Below, piece after piece: positions 50,682 to 58,880 of a DNA stretch of 64,000 nt; the stretch's first letter is position 1; the number at the start of each line of letters is the position of its first letter. The stretch covers positions 1-64,000 of the forward strand of contig JAVEYY010000007.1 in the NCBI GenBank assembly GCA_034003245.1, given 5' to 3'. The translations under genes were made by a program, and so were the position numbers. Source of the stretch: Perlabentimonas sp034003245. GTDB taxonomy: Bacteria; Bacteroidota; Bacteroidia; Bacteroidales; Tenuifilaceae. Under the pieces are notes generated by a model. It saw only the letters and a list, made by a program, of their open reading frames with translations. It had not been told where the DNA came from and ran no database searches.

Positions 50682-52289
50682 TTAGTCTTTGCTGGAAGCT
50701 TTACGCTCCTCCTTCTTCCTACGGGCAAAAGTTTGAATGCACTCACGCTGTGGAATTAGCACCGAAACACCTTGGTATGCAAGTTCCTGCTTCATAATCC
50801 TCACATTTTCCTCGTGGAACTTCTTCAGAGGATTCATTACATGGATATGCTCAGGGTCAACACCAATTCCCTTACAGATTTCAACAATGCGACCAAAGGC
50901 CGATGATGTTTGTCCACCCGTCATTCCGGTAGTGGAATTATCTGAGATAATTACTGTTATGGGTGAATTCTCGTTTACGGCGTCTAGCAGCCCTGTCATA
51001 CCGCTATGGGTAAATGTTGAATCGCCAATTACGGCCACGGCTGGCACCAATCCCGCATCGGCAGCTCCCTTGGCCATGGTAATGGAGGCTCCCATATCGA
51101 CGCAGGAGTTAATGGCGTTGAATGGCGCTAAAGCGCCAAGGGTGTAGCAACCTATATCGGCAAAAACGCGTCCTGTTCCGTACTCCTCCAGTGCCTCGTT
51201 AAGGGCAAGGTACACATCGCGGTGACCGCAACCTACGCAAAGCGATGGTGGACGATTTTTCACCACCTCAGGAATTGCCTTTCCCTCATAAACCTCCATT
51301 CCTAGGGCTTTGGCAACAATGGCAGGATTTAACTCACCATCGCGGGGAACAGTTCCATCGAGGCGACCATGAATTGGCTTGCCAAGATTTAGGAAGCCTC
51401 TAACCATCTCCTCAATAATGGGGTAACCATCCTCTAGAATCATCAATTCGTCGCATTGCTCGTAAAGTTCGCGAACCTGCTTAGGAGGAATTGGGTACTG
51501 CGTGAGTTTTAGTATGTGGTACTCATCGCCTGTGATATTTTCGAGCAAGTAGTTGTAAGCAATACCGGCAGCAATAATTCCCAGTCGATTGCTCTTTCCC
51601 TTGGCATATGAATTAAAACTCGACTCCTCCGAAAGGGTATCCATCAAAGGTTGAGTATTTAACAGCTTCTTATAGTTTACCCTGGCAATGGCTGGCAGAA
51701 GCACAAACTGACGGGGGTCGCTGGGCAACTTCATGCCATTCTGCTTCTTAACCTCCTTGCGAGCAACACCCGAACGGGAGTGTGCCAAACGGGTTGTTAT
51801 ACGAATCATTACCGGAACATTGAGCCTTTCGGAAAGTTCGAATGCAGAGTATGTCATATCGTATGCTTCCTGCTGATTCGATGGCTCAAGAATGGGAATC
51901 ATGGCAAACTTGGCGTAAAACCTCGAGTCCTGCTCATTCTGCGAGGAGTGCATAGAGGGATCATCGGCACTGAGAACTACTAACCCGCCGTTTACCCCTG
52001 TGATAGATGCGTTAATAAACGCATCGGCAGCCACGTTGAGCCCCACATGCTTAAAGCACACCAGGGCGCGCTTACCGGCATACGACATACCAATGGCCGA
52101 TTCCATGGCAGTTTTCTCATTTGCCGACCATTGGCGGTGTATCCCCAGCTCGGCAGCCTGCTTCGAGACCTGCACGTACTCCATAATTTCGGTTGATGGC
52201 GTTCCGGGATACGCGTAAACACCCGATAGTCCACCATCGATGGCGCCCTGGGCAATGGCCTCGTCGCCAAGTAGAAGAAGTTTATCCAT
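50682..52289 (-). CDS. iorA: Indolepyruvate:ferredoxin oxidoreductase, alpha subunit
   Basis: The 535-residue subunit has the pyrimidine-binding domain (YAYPGTPSTEIMEYV, SANEKTAMESAIGMSYAGKRAL), a central domain and the thiamine diphosphate domain (SLCVGCGHRD, then GDSTFTHSGMTGLLDAV and DNSTTGMTGGQ at about 415-455). The protein ends shortly after the thiamine domain (IPQRECIQTFARRKKEERK). The C-terminal two-[4Fe-4S] ferredoxin domain found in archaeal IorA is missing, so electron transfer needs another carrier or subunit. It is the first gene of the operon. Confidence 0.93.
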   Translation of the reverse strand: MDKLLLLGDEAIAQGAIDGGLSGVYAYPGTPSTEIMEYVQVSKQAAELGIHRQWSANEKTAMESAIGMSYAGKRALVCFKHVGLNVAADAFINASITGVNGGLVVLSADDPSMHSSQNEQDSRFYAKFAMIPILEPSNQQEAYDMTYSAFELSERLNVPVMIRITTRLAHSRSGVARKEVKKQNGMKLPSDPRQFVLLPAIARVNYKKLLNTQPLMDTLSEESSFNSYAKGKSNRLGIIAAGIAYNYLLENITGDEYHILKLTQYPIPPKQVRELYEQCDELMILEDGYPIIEEMVRGFLNLGKPIHGRLDGTVPRDGELNPAIVAKALGMEVYEGKAIPEVVKNRPPSLCVGCGHRDVYLALNEALEEYGTGRVFADIGCYTLGALAPFNAINSCVDMGASITMAKGAADAGLVPAVAVIGDSTFTHSGMTGLLDAVNENSPITVIISDNSTTGMTGGQTSSAFGRIVEICKGIGVDPEHIHVMNPLKKFHEENVRIMKQELAYQGVSVLIPQRECIQTFARRKKEERKASSKD

Positions 52290-52361
52290 ACCTAGTTGTT
52301 TTGTATCAATTGGAAGTTATTATTTTTTCAAAAATCCTCAATTTGCCATAAATATTGAAAG

Positions 52362-52369
52362 CAAAAATA
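52362..52369 (-). promoter_or_regulatory. -7 element for iorAB
   Basis: On the minus strand this reads TATTTTTG, a TAnnTTTG match 72 bases before the iorA start. It lies inside an inverted repeat: TTTTGCTTTCAATATT on the minus strand and TTTTGCTTCAATATT on the plus strand at about 52405-52420. The repeat could be an operator. Confidence 0.4.
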
Positions 52370-52423
52370 CGACATTTTTCGAACAATCACAACCAGATTT
52401 TCAATTTTGCTTCAATATTGAAA

Positions 52424-52834
52424 CTAGGATACAATGGTGGCTAATACCCGGCGAGCGCCTCCCCTATTGCGAAACTCGCATAGGTATATGCCCTGCCATG
52501 TTCCTAGATTTAGGTTGCCGTTGGTAATGGGTATGGTAATATTAAAACCTACCAATGAAACTTTTAGGTGAGCAGGCATATCGTCGGCTCCCTCGATAGT
52601 ATGCCGGAACCACGGCTGTCGTTCCTGCACTAGCCTATCGAAAAACTCATTAAAATCTGCTCGAACGGTGGGATCGGCATTCTCGTTTATGGTTAGGCCT
52701 GCCGATGTATGCTGAATAAATAGGTGAAGTACTCCCGCTTGCGGTAATTCGGGGAGCTGATCGATAATCTTATCTGTAACTAAATGAACACCCCTTGGGT
52801 ATGAAGGCAGTAATATTTGTACCTGCTGAACCAT
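52424..52834 (-). CDS. yjbQ: YjbQ/UPF0047 family protein
   Basis: The 136-residue protein matches YjbQ: LHLFIQHTSAGLTINENADPTVRADFNEF with the conserved His and Asn/Asp residues, HTIEGADDMPAHLK, and the close GTWQGIYLCEFRNRG. The family has been reported to have weak thiamine-phosphate synthase activity, and its real role is uncertain. It is 9 bases downstream of the phosphatase-like gene on the same strand, probably one transcript. Confidence 0.88.
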   Translation of the reverse strand: MVQQVQILLPSYPRGVHLVTDKIIDQLPELPQAGVLHLFIQHTSAGLTINENADPTVRADFNEFFDRLVQERQPWFRHTIEGADDMPAHLKVSLVGFNITIPITNGNLNLGTWQGIYLCEFRNRGGARRVLATIVS

Positions 52835-52843
52835 TGACCATCG

Positions 52844-53269
52844 CTACATTAATGGTTTAATCTTTTGGTGTATAAAGTCGAAGCAAAAATTCTCCAACTC
52901 GTCGCGCAACTCTGCGTAAGCTTTCTTTTTGGCCTCATCGTCTAAATCGAGGGCAGCCACATCGGGGAAAGGGTATACATACACCCGGGGATTTCCCTTA
53001 AAAACTGGAAGTACTTGCTTAATATCTGACGATAACACTATAATGTATCTATACTCTTTGTCGATAACCTGGGCAATTCCCTTCGATTTGTATGCGCTGA
53101 TATCGAGAATTGCCTCAGTCATGGCATTGGCAGCATACAGATCGAGTTCGGCGGGCACTATCCCTGCGCTATCTACAATCACCTCGCCTTTACCGTAGTA
53201 GCTAAGCCAGCCTTGGGCCATTTGGGAACGGCAAGAATTACGCTGCGAAACCACGAGTATTCTCTTCAT
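52844..53269 (-). CDS. Low-molecular-weight phosphatase/ArsC-like protein lacking the catalytic cysteine
   Basis: The 141-residue protein has the fold pattern of low-molecular-weight tyrosine phosphatases and thioredoxin-type arsenate reductases: MKRILVVSQRNSCRSQMAQGW at the start, VDSAGIVPAEL, and an Asp-containing loop (VYPFPDVAALDLDDEAKK). The P-loop should be C-X5-R. Here residue 8 is Ser (codon TCG), giving SQRNSCR, with the second Cys (13) and Arg14 kept. Without the nucleophile, normal phosphatase or arsenate-reductase chemistry is not expected. It may be a binding protein or a family with changed chemistry. Confidence 0.82.
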   Translation of the reverse strand: MKRILVVSQRNSCRSQMAQGWLSYYGKGEVIVDSAGIVPAELDLYAANAMTEAILDISAYKSKGIAQVIDKEYRYIIVLSSDIKQVLPVFKGNPRVYVYPFPDVAALDLDDEAKKKAYAELRDELENFCFDFIHQKIKPLM

Positions 53270-53554
53270 AGGTTATGGTTTAGTATTGCTAAATGTAATC
53301 AAAAATTGTAAAAAGCAAAAGTATTTATGGGAAAAGTTCTGAAAAGTAGAGAGCGGATTAATAAGATAAAGGCAGGAGCTAAATAGCAGAGTACGGGGGA
53401 GTAATTTGTGGGTAAAATGATTTGATTCAATAATTGAATGAATGTTTGAGTTTTTAAACGCGAAGGCGCTAGCACGCGCTTATCCTTTCAACAAACTTAG
53501 CGGTTTGATGGATTTGCGTTCAAGTTATAAGTGTTTAGTGGCATTTGGTTGTGA
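53270..53554. other. Gene-free stretch
   Basis: This is 285 bases upstream of the phosphatase-like gene with no supported gene and no clear repeat. Confidence 0.5.
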
Positions 53555-53586
53555 TTAGAAAAAAGCCGAGGGAGTGCCTCGGCTTT
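53555..53586 (-). terminator. Terminator of the oligopeptidase gene
   Basis: AAAGCCGAGG / CCTCGGCTTT with a five-base loop is followed on the minus strand by a run of six T. It lies 45 bases past the stop codon. Confidence 0.9.
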
Positions 53587-53631
53587 GCAGTTTTTAGCTG
53601 CGTAGTTTCAGTGTGTCTGTTACTTGAAGAT

Positions 53632-55749
53632 TTACTTATCAATGCCCAAAAGTTTTAACATAAAGGCGTAATCGAAAGCCACATCGCGGAGCGATTTGAA
53701 CCTCCCCGAAGCTCCTCCATGTCCTGCCTCCATATCAATTCTAAATATCAGCAAATTGTTATCGGTTTTAACATCACGGAGCTTTGCAACCCACTTGGCT
53801 GGTTCGAAGTACTGCACCTGCGAGTCGTGATAACCAGTTGTTACCAGCATATTGGGGTAGGCCTGGGCCTTAACCTGATCGTAGGGTGAGTACGATTTCA
53901 TGTACTCGTAGTACATGGGATCGGTGGGGTTGCCCCATTCGTCGAACTCACCCGTGGTAAGAGGAATGGATGTGTCGAGCATGGTGGTAACCACATCAAC
54001 AAAGGGAACCTGTGCTATTATCCCCTTATACAAGCTTGGTTGAAGATTGGCAATAACGCCCATTAGCAATCCTCCAGCGCTTCCGCCCATGGCAAATAGC
54101 TTATCGGGGTTTGTGTACTTGCTATCGATAAGGAACTGAGAACAGTCGATAAAATCGGTAAAGGTGTTCATCTTGCGGAGCAACTTGCCGTCCTCGTACC
54201 ACTCGCGACCCAGCTCCTCTCCGCCTCTGATATGTGCAATTGCGTATACAAATCCCCTATCGAGCAAGCTTAGCCGTGCTGAGCTAAAATAGGGATCCAT
54301 GGAGGCGCCATAGGAACCATATCCATAAATTAGCGCAGGATTATTTCCGTTCTGCTCAATCCCTTTGCGGTATACCACCGACAAAGGAATTTTTTTACCA
54401 TCGCGAGCCTGAACCCAGTAGCGTTTAGTCTGGTAGTTTTCGGGTGAGAAATCGCCTAATACCTCGGTTTGCTTAAGCAATACCTTTTCACCAGTCTCCA
54501 TATTATAGTCGTAGGTGGAGAAAGGAGTTGTCATCGATGTGTAAGCATAGCGTAGCATGGGAGTGTCGTACTCGGGATTTACCGAGATCCAGGCGCTGTA
54601 AACCTCCTCGCCAAAGTTAAGGTAGTGCTGTTTTTTGCTTTTCTGATCGATAATCCGCAGCTGCTTGAGACCATCCTTTCGTTCGTCGATAACCAAATAA
54701 TTTCGGAAAACTTCTATACCCGACACCAGCACATCTTCGCGATGAGGGATAACCTCTTTCCAGAACCTTTTCTCGGTTTTTCCCACGGGGGTTTCCATCA
54801 GCCTAAAGTTTTTAGCATCGAGGTTTGTGGTGATATAAAATTTATCGCCATAGTGAGTTACCGAATACTCCAAGCCCTTTTCGCGAGGCTGAATAACCTT
54901 AAGCTTGCCGTTGGGGTCGCTTGCCTTAAGGTAGCTATACTCGGTGCTAAGAGTGCTGCCCGAACCGAAGAAAATATACTCCTTTGATTTGGAATTGAAG
55001 ACAAAGGCTCGGTAGGTTTCATCGGTCTCCTCGTAAACCAGCACATCATTCTCAATTCCCTGATGAGTGATGGAATGCTTAAACACCCTGTAAGGGCGAA
55101 GAGACTCATCGATTATTGTGTAAAACACGGTTTTGTTGTCGTTTGCCCAAGCCACAGAGCCGGTTGTATTGGGAATTTTGCTGTCGAGTAGTTCACCCGT
55201 GGAAAGATCCTTAAAGTAGATGGAGTACTGCCTACGGCTCACCGTATCGACCCCAAAAGCGAGCAGCTGATTGTTGGGTGAAACCCTAACACCCTGCACA
55301 GCGAAATAGGCATACCCTTCGGCCATATCGTTCACATCGAGCATAATCTCCTCCTCAGCCTCGAGTGTCGATTTCTTCCGGCAGTAGATGGGGTACTCCT
55401 TACCCTCGTCGTAGCGCGAGTAGTAGTAGTATCCATTCTCGAAGTAGGGAACTGACTCGTCCTGCTCCTTAATTCTCCCCTTAATCTCCTGAAACAGGGT
55501 TTCCTGTAGGTTTTCGGTTCCCTTCATCACTGCCTGAGTGTAGTTGTTCTCGGCGTTAAGGTACTGTAAAACCTCATCTGTATCGCGCTGGTTCATCCAG
55601 TAGTATGGGTCAACGCGGGTATCGCCATGCATAACCAACTCATGGGGATGCTTGGGAGCAACCGGTGGGATTGGTTCCGACTTACAGCCAAAAAGTAGTT
55701 GAGATCCAATCATTGCTGCACAGATAATAATGTTATACTTAGGTGTCAT
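53632..55749 (-). CDS. Oligopeptidase B-like S9 peptidase, predicted lipoprotein
   Basis: The 705-residue enzyme has the prolyl oligopeptidase layout: N-terminal seven-bladed propeller (about 75-420) and a C-terminal alpha/beta hydrolase domain. The nucleophile Ser is in GGSAGG near residue 556, the Asp precedes SQVQYFEPAKWVAKLR, and the His is in AGHGGASGR near 687. The block YDSQVQY-EPAKW is typical of oligopeptidase B, which cuts after Arg or Lys in short peptides. A lipobox (LFGC, Cys22) predicts a lipid-anchored periplasmic enzyme, unlike cytosolic E. coli PtrB. It has its own terminator and an upstream -7 element. Confidence 0.92.
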   Translation of the reverse strand: MTPKYNIIICAAMIGSQLLFGCKSEPIPPVAPKHPHELVMHGDTRVDPYYWMNQRDTDEVLQYLNAENNYTQAVMKGTENLQETLFQEIKGRIKEQDESVPYFENGYYYYSRYDEGKEYPIYCRKKSTLEAEEEIMLDVNDMAEGYAYFAVQGVRVSPNNQLLAFGVDTVSRRQYSIYFKDLSTGELLDSKIPNTTGSVAWANDNKTVFYTIIDESLRPYRVFKHSITHQGIENDVLVYEETDETYRAFVFNSKSKEYIFFGSGSTLSTEYSYLKASDPNGKLKVIQPREKGLEYSVTHYGDKFYITTNLDAKNFRLMETPVGKTEKRFWKEVIPHREDVLVSGIEVFRNYLVIDERKDGLKQLRIIDQKSKKQHYLNFGEEVYSAWISVNPEYDTPMLRYAYTSMTTPFSTYDYNMETGEKVLLKQTEVLGDFSPENYQTKRYWVQARDGKKIPLSVVYRKGIEQNGNNPALIYGYGSYGASMDPYFSSARLSLLDRGFVYAIAHIRGGEELGREWYEDGKLLRKMNTFTDFIDCSQFLIDSKYTNPDKLFAMGGSAGGLLMGVIANLQPSLYKGIIAQVPFVDVVTTMLDTSIPLTTGEFDEWGNPTDPMYYEYMKSYSPYDQVKAQAYPNMLVTTGYHDSQVQYFEPAKWVAKLRDVKTDNNLLIFRIDMEAGHGGASGRFKSLRDVAFDYAFMLKLLGIDK

Positions 55750-55804
55750 GGGTTTAAAATTTTAGGAATGTAATAAATGTTATGGAGAATACTGAATTAC
55801 TTAC

Positions 55805-55812
55805 CAAAGGTA
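55805..55812 (-). promoter_or_regulatory. -7 element for the oligopeptidase gene
   Basis: On the minus strand this reads TACCTTTG, a full TAnnTTTG match 56 bases before the start codon. Confidence 0.5.
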
Positions 55813-55909
55813 TTATAAAAAGTGTTAATAGTTAAACAAACAACTTGACATTTTGTTAGAATGGGGTATTTTTACAATTGAACAGCTGTTGAAATAAAAA
55901 CCAAAAAGT

Positions 55910-56422
55910 ATGTCGCGTATAATTTCACTAGTTATTATTGCAGCCGCTGCCTTTGCCTGCACTTCAAATAGTCCAAAATCCGAGGATAAGGATAATGCAT
56001 TAAAGCCAATTCCCATAGTTAATTTTGATGGGGTAAAGCCGTTACTTAACAAAAGCACCGATTCGCTTTACGTTATTAACTTTTGGGCTACCTGGTGCGC
56101 TCCCTGTGTAAAGGAGATTCCCTACTTTGAGCGTTTGGCCGAGGAGTTTGCCAACCGCAAGCTTAAGGTAATACTCATTAATCTCGATTTCTCTAATCAT
56201 TACGAGAGTAGACTGCTGCCATTTGTTGAGAAGAATGGGGTTAAATCGAAAATCGTAATGCTCGACGATCCCGATGCCAACCGATGGATAAACCAGGTTG
56301 ATCCCAGCTGGAGCGGAGCCATTCCAGCCACGCTTATCTATAACAAAACGGAACGAAAGTTCTTTGAAAAGGAGTTTACCTACGAGGAGCTGAAAGAGGC
56401 TGTAAACACCTTTACCTTTTAA
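55910..56422 (+). CDS. TlpA-like thioredoxin-fold lipoprotein
   Basis: The 170-residue protein has a signal peptide with lipobox FAC near residue 17 and a TlpA-type thioredoxin domain. The redox motif is WCAPC in VINFWATWCAPCVKEIPYF (about 58-76), and the cis-Pro region is AIPATLIYN. It probably reduces or delivers thiols in the periplasm. It is paired 28 bases upstream of a second thioredoxin-fold gene. Confidence 0.88.
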   Translation: MSRIISLVIIAAAAFACTSNSPKSEDKDNALKPIPIVNFDGVKPLLNKSTDSLYVINFWATWCAPCVKEIPYFERLAEEFANRKLKVILINLDFSNHYESRLLPFVEKNGVKSKIVMLDDPDANRWINQVDPSWSGAIPATLIYNKTERKFFEKEFTYEELKEAVNTFTF

Positions 56423-56449
56423 TGCTTACTAACCAAAACAAATATCGCT

Positions 56450-57052
56450 ATGAAAAAAGTGTTAATGATTGTTTCACTGATTGCTCTTGCAGCAACCACA
56501 GCCCTAAGCCAAGGCTATAAAATTGGCGATAAAGCCATTGACTTTAAGCTGAAAAATGTGGATGGTAAAATGGTTTCCATGGCCGACTATAAGGATGCCA
56601 AGGGATTTGTTGTGATTTTTTCGTGTAACCATTGCCCCTACGTGGTGGCCTACGAGGACAGAATGATTGAACTTCACAATAAGTACGCTTCGAAGGGTTA
56701 TCCAGTAATTGCCATTAACCCTAACGACCCAGTGGCTCAACCACAGGACAGCTACGAAAAGATGATAGAGCGCGCAAACGAGAAGAAATTCCCCTTTGCC
56801 TACCTATTTGATGATGGTCAAAAAGTTTACCCAGTTTACGGCGCCACTCGAACCCCGCACGTTTATCTGCTAAACAAAAAGGGAAAAGACTATATAGTTG
56901 AGTACATCGGAGCTATAGACAACAACTATAAGGATGCCTCGGCGGTAACTGAAACCTACCTGGCCGATGCCATTGATGCCTTACTGGCAGGCAAGAAGCC
57001 CAGCGTAACCGAAACCAAGGCCATTGGATGCACCATTAAGGTTAAGAAGTAA
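56450..57052 (+). CDS. Thioredoxin-fold, AhpC/TSA-like exported protein
   Basis: The 200-residue protein has a signal peptide (ending near TTALSQ) and a peroxiredoxin-like domain with SCNHCPYVVAYEDRM (CxxC at about 61-64) and GATRTPHVYLLNKKGK (cis-Pro). This CNHCPY variety is a known redoxin subgroup in bacteria, and the partner is unknown. It is probably cotranscribed with the TlpA-like gene, and a bidirectional terminator follows. Confidence 0.85.
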   Translation: MKKVLMIVSLIALAATTALSQGYKIGDKAIDFKLKNVDGKMVSMADYKDAKGFVVIFSCNHCPYVVAYEDRMIELHNKYASKGYPVIAINPNDPVAQPQDSYEKMIERANEKKFPFAYLFDDGQKVYPVYGATRTPHVYLLNKKGKDYIVEYIGAIDNNYKDASAVTETYLADAIDALLAGKKPSVTETKAIGCTIKVKK

Positions 57053-57070
57053 TACCCATATAAATAACCG

Positions 57071-57108
57071 AAAAAGGGTTTATGATAATTTCATCATAAA
57101 CCCTTTTT
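57071..57108. terminator. Bidirectional terminator
   Basis: AAAAAGGGTTTATGATAA pairs with a near-perfect inverted copy ending AAACCCTTTTT. It lies between convergent redoxin and rubrerythrin genes. Confidence 0.88.
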
Positions 57109-57127
57109 CATTTGTATTCGAATTTGT

Positions 57128-57700
57128 CTAGTAGTTCTCAGCCAAAACCTCGAAGTACGACATTGGGTGTTCGCAGGCAGGACAGTTCTTTAACGCCTTT
57201 TTGCTCTTGTGGTGATAACCGCACTTACGGCACACCCACACCACCTCCTCGTCCTTCTCAAAAACTTTACCCTCCTCAATATTCTTGAGCAGCTTTAGGT
57301 AGCGCTCCTCGTGCTCTTTCTCCACCTTGGCAATCATCTTAAAGGCTGTTGCCACTTTCTTAAAGCCCTCCTTCTCCGCAATCTCAGCAAATACAGGGTA
57401 CAAATCGGCCCACTCCTCGTGCTCGCCCATGGCAGCTGCTTTAAGGTTCTCGGCGGTGGTTCCAATAACACCAGCTGGATACGAAGCGGTTATCTCCACC
57501 AAGCCCCCCTCGAGAAACTTGAAGAATACCTTGGCATGCTGCTCCTCCTGCATGGCAGTCTGCATAAAGAGCTCGGCAATCTGCTCGTATCCCTCTTTCT
57601 GTGCCACCTTCGAGAAATAGGTGTATCGATTCTTGGCTTGCGATTCACCTGCAAATGCTTTTAGCAGGTTCTTTTCAGTTTCAGTTCCCTTGATACTCAT
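57128..57700 (-). CDS. rbr: Rubrerythrin
   Basis: The 190-residue protein has the four-helix di-iron domain (AFAGESQAKNRYTYFSK, EEQHAKVFFKF, EKEHEERYLKL) and a C-terminal rubredoxin domain with two CxxC knuckles (VWVCRKCGYHH and NCPACEHP, at about 155-178). It reduces hydrogen peroxide in the cytoplasm of anaerobes. A -7-like element lies 41 bases upstream. Confidence 0.95.
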   Translation of the reverse strand: MSIKGTETEKNLLKAFAGESQAKNRYTYFSKVAQKEGYEQIAELFMQTAMQEEQHAKVFFKFLEGGLVEITASYPAGVIGTTAENLKAAAMGEHEEWADLYPVFAEIAEKEGFKKVATAFKMIAKVEKEHEERYLKLLKNIEEGKVFEKDEEVVWVCRKCGYHHKSKKALKNCPACEHPMSYFEVLAENY

Positions 57701-57740
57701 GGTATGATACTTATTTATGTTAATATTTTAAAAATCTACC

Positions 57741-57748
57741 AAAACTAT
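57741..57748 (-). promoter_or_regulatory. -7 element for rubrerythrin
   Basis: On the minus strand this reads TAGTTTTG, a TAnnTTTG match, 41 bases before the rbr start. Confidence 0.4.
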
Positions 57749-57821
57749 AGCTTATTTGCCAATTCCTCAAGCGCCCATACCGAAATGGGTATAATATATA
57801 ATTAGACTGATTCTCGATTCG

Positions 57822-57905
57822 ACCCGATTGTGCGTTGCTTAAACCCGATTGTGGGTTGCTAAAACCCGATTGAGCGTTGCTAAGACCCGATTCTACTCCT
57901 TGGTA
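57822..57905 (-). repeat. 21-bp tandem array, 4 units, inverted relative to the 42.3-kb array
   Basis: ACCCGATT begins at 57822, 57843, 57864 and 57885, in exact 21-base steps. The reverse complement of the units (AATCGGGT, then TTAGCAAC-like) is the same element as in the array at 42337. It lies between divergent rbr and TauE genes. The gap 57749-57821 holds nothing else seen. Confidence 0.88.
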
Positions 57906-57906
57906 G

Positions 57907-57935
57907 CCCTGACAGGGTTTTAAACCCTGTCAGGG
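57907..57935. repeat. 29-base perfect palindrome
   Basis: CCCTGACAGGGTTT, one T, then its exact reverse complement. It adjoins the 21-bp array. It resembles dispersed palindromes seen in many Bacteroidota. Confidence 0.75.
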
Positions 57936-58126
57936 CATAGTCGTTTCGCTGCGCGGCTGTCACTTATGAAGGATCGACCACTCCTTAACGCCGATTAGCT
58001 GACAATATCAATAATAAAAAGGATAACCCCTGGAGTGGTTTTACAAATGTTTAAACCCATTCCTTGCCAAATCCAATTATATACTACTTTTATGGGTCGA
58101 ATCTAACTAAAAATATCGGTTACAAT

Positions 58127-58876
58127 ATGGATTTTTGGATCTACGTACTGGTTGTACTTGTGGGCATTGCTGCCGGGTTTATAAATACCATTGCCGGTAG
58201 CGGCAGCCTACTTACATTACCTCTGCTAATATTTCTGGGATTACCCGCCAACGTGGCCAATGGGACAAATCGCATTGGAGTTTTGCTGCAAAGCCTTGTT
58301 GCCACGGGTAGCTTTAAGCAAAAGAGGGTATTTGAGTGGAAAGAGGGAGTTTGGCTAACCATTCCAGCAACTATTGGGTCGTTTGCCGGGGCAGCGCTGG
58401 CCATAAATCTGGATGATGAGCTAATGAATAGAATTATTGGTGGATTGCTGATATTTATGTTTTTACTGATGCTTTACAAACCCGAGCGCTGGATTAAGAG
58501 CCATGATAAAGCAGCAAAAGTAAAACCCAGCTTTTTACAGATATTGATATTCTTCGGCATTGGGCTTTACGGCGGATTTATACAGGCAGGAGTTGGATTT
58601 TTTCTGCTTGCTGGTCTTGTGCTTGGGGCCGGCTACGACCTACTAAAGGCTAACGCCATTAAGGTTTTGATAGTTTTAGCATTTACAGCCGTTGCGCTTG
58701 CAGTGTTTATTTACAATAACCAGGTAGACTATAAGCTTGGGCTAATTCTGGGGTTGGGTAGCATGATTGGGGCATGGATTGCCACACATGTGGCAGTAAA
58801 AAAGGGTTCGGAGTTTATACGGTGGTTTGTGCTTACGGCCGTATTTGTATTTGCCGTTAAGCTGCTGTTCTTTTAG
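58127..58876 (+). CDS. TauE/SafE family permease
   Basis: The protein has about 249 residues and seven or eight membrane segments. The family signature GFINTIAGSGSLLTLPLLIFLGLP occurs at about residues 17-40, and the related second-half motif YGGFIQAGVGFFLLAGLVL near 167. Members export sulfite, sulfonates or related anions. I start at the ATG at 58127, since the longer frame begins with TTG. It is convergent with tonB, with only 4 bases between stop codons, and no terminator stem is visible there. Confidence 0.88.
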   Translation: MDFWIYVLVVLVGIAAGFINTIAGSGSLLTLPLLIFLGLPANVANGTNRIGVLLQSLVATGSFKQKRVFEWKEGVWLTIPATIGSFAGAALAINLDDELMNRIIGGLLIFMFLLMLYKPERWIKSHDKAAKVKPSFLQILIFFGIGLYGGFIQAGVGFFLLAGLVLGAGYDLLKANAIKVLIVLAFTAVALAVFIYNNQVDYKLGLILGLGSMIGAWIATHVAVKKGSEFIRWFVLTAVFVFAVKLLFF

Positions 58877-58880
58877 GGGG

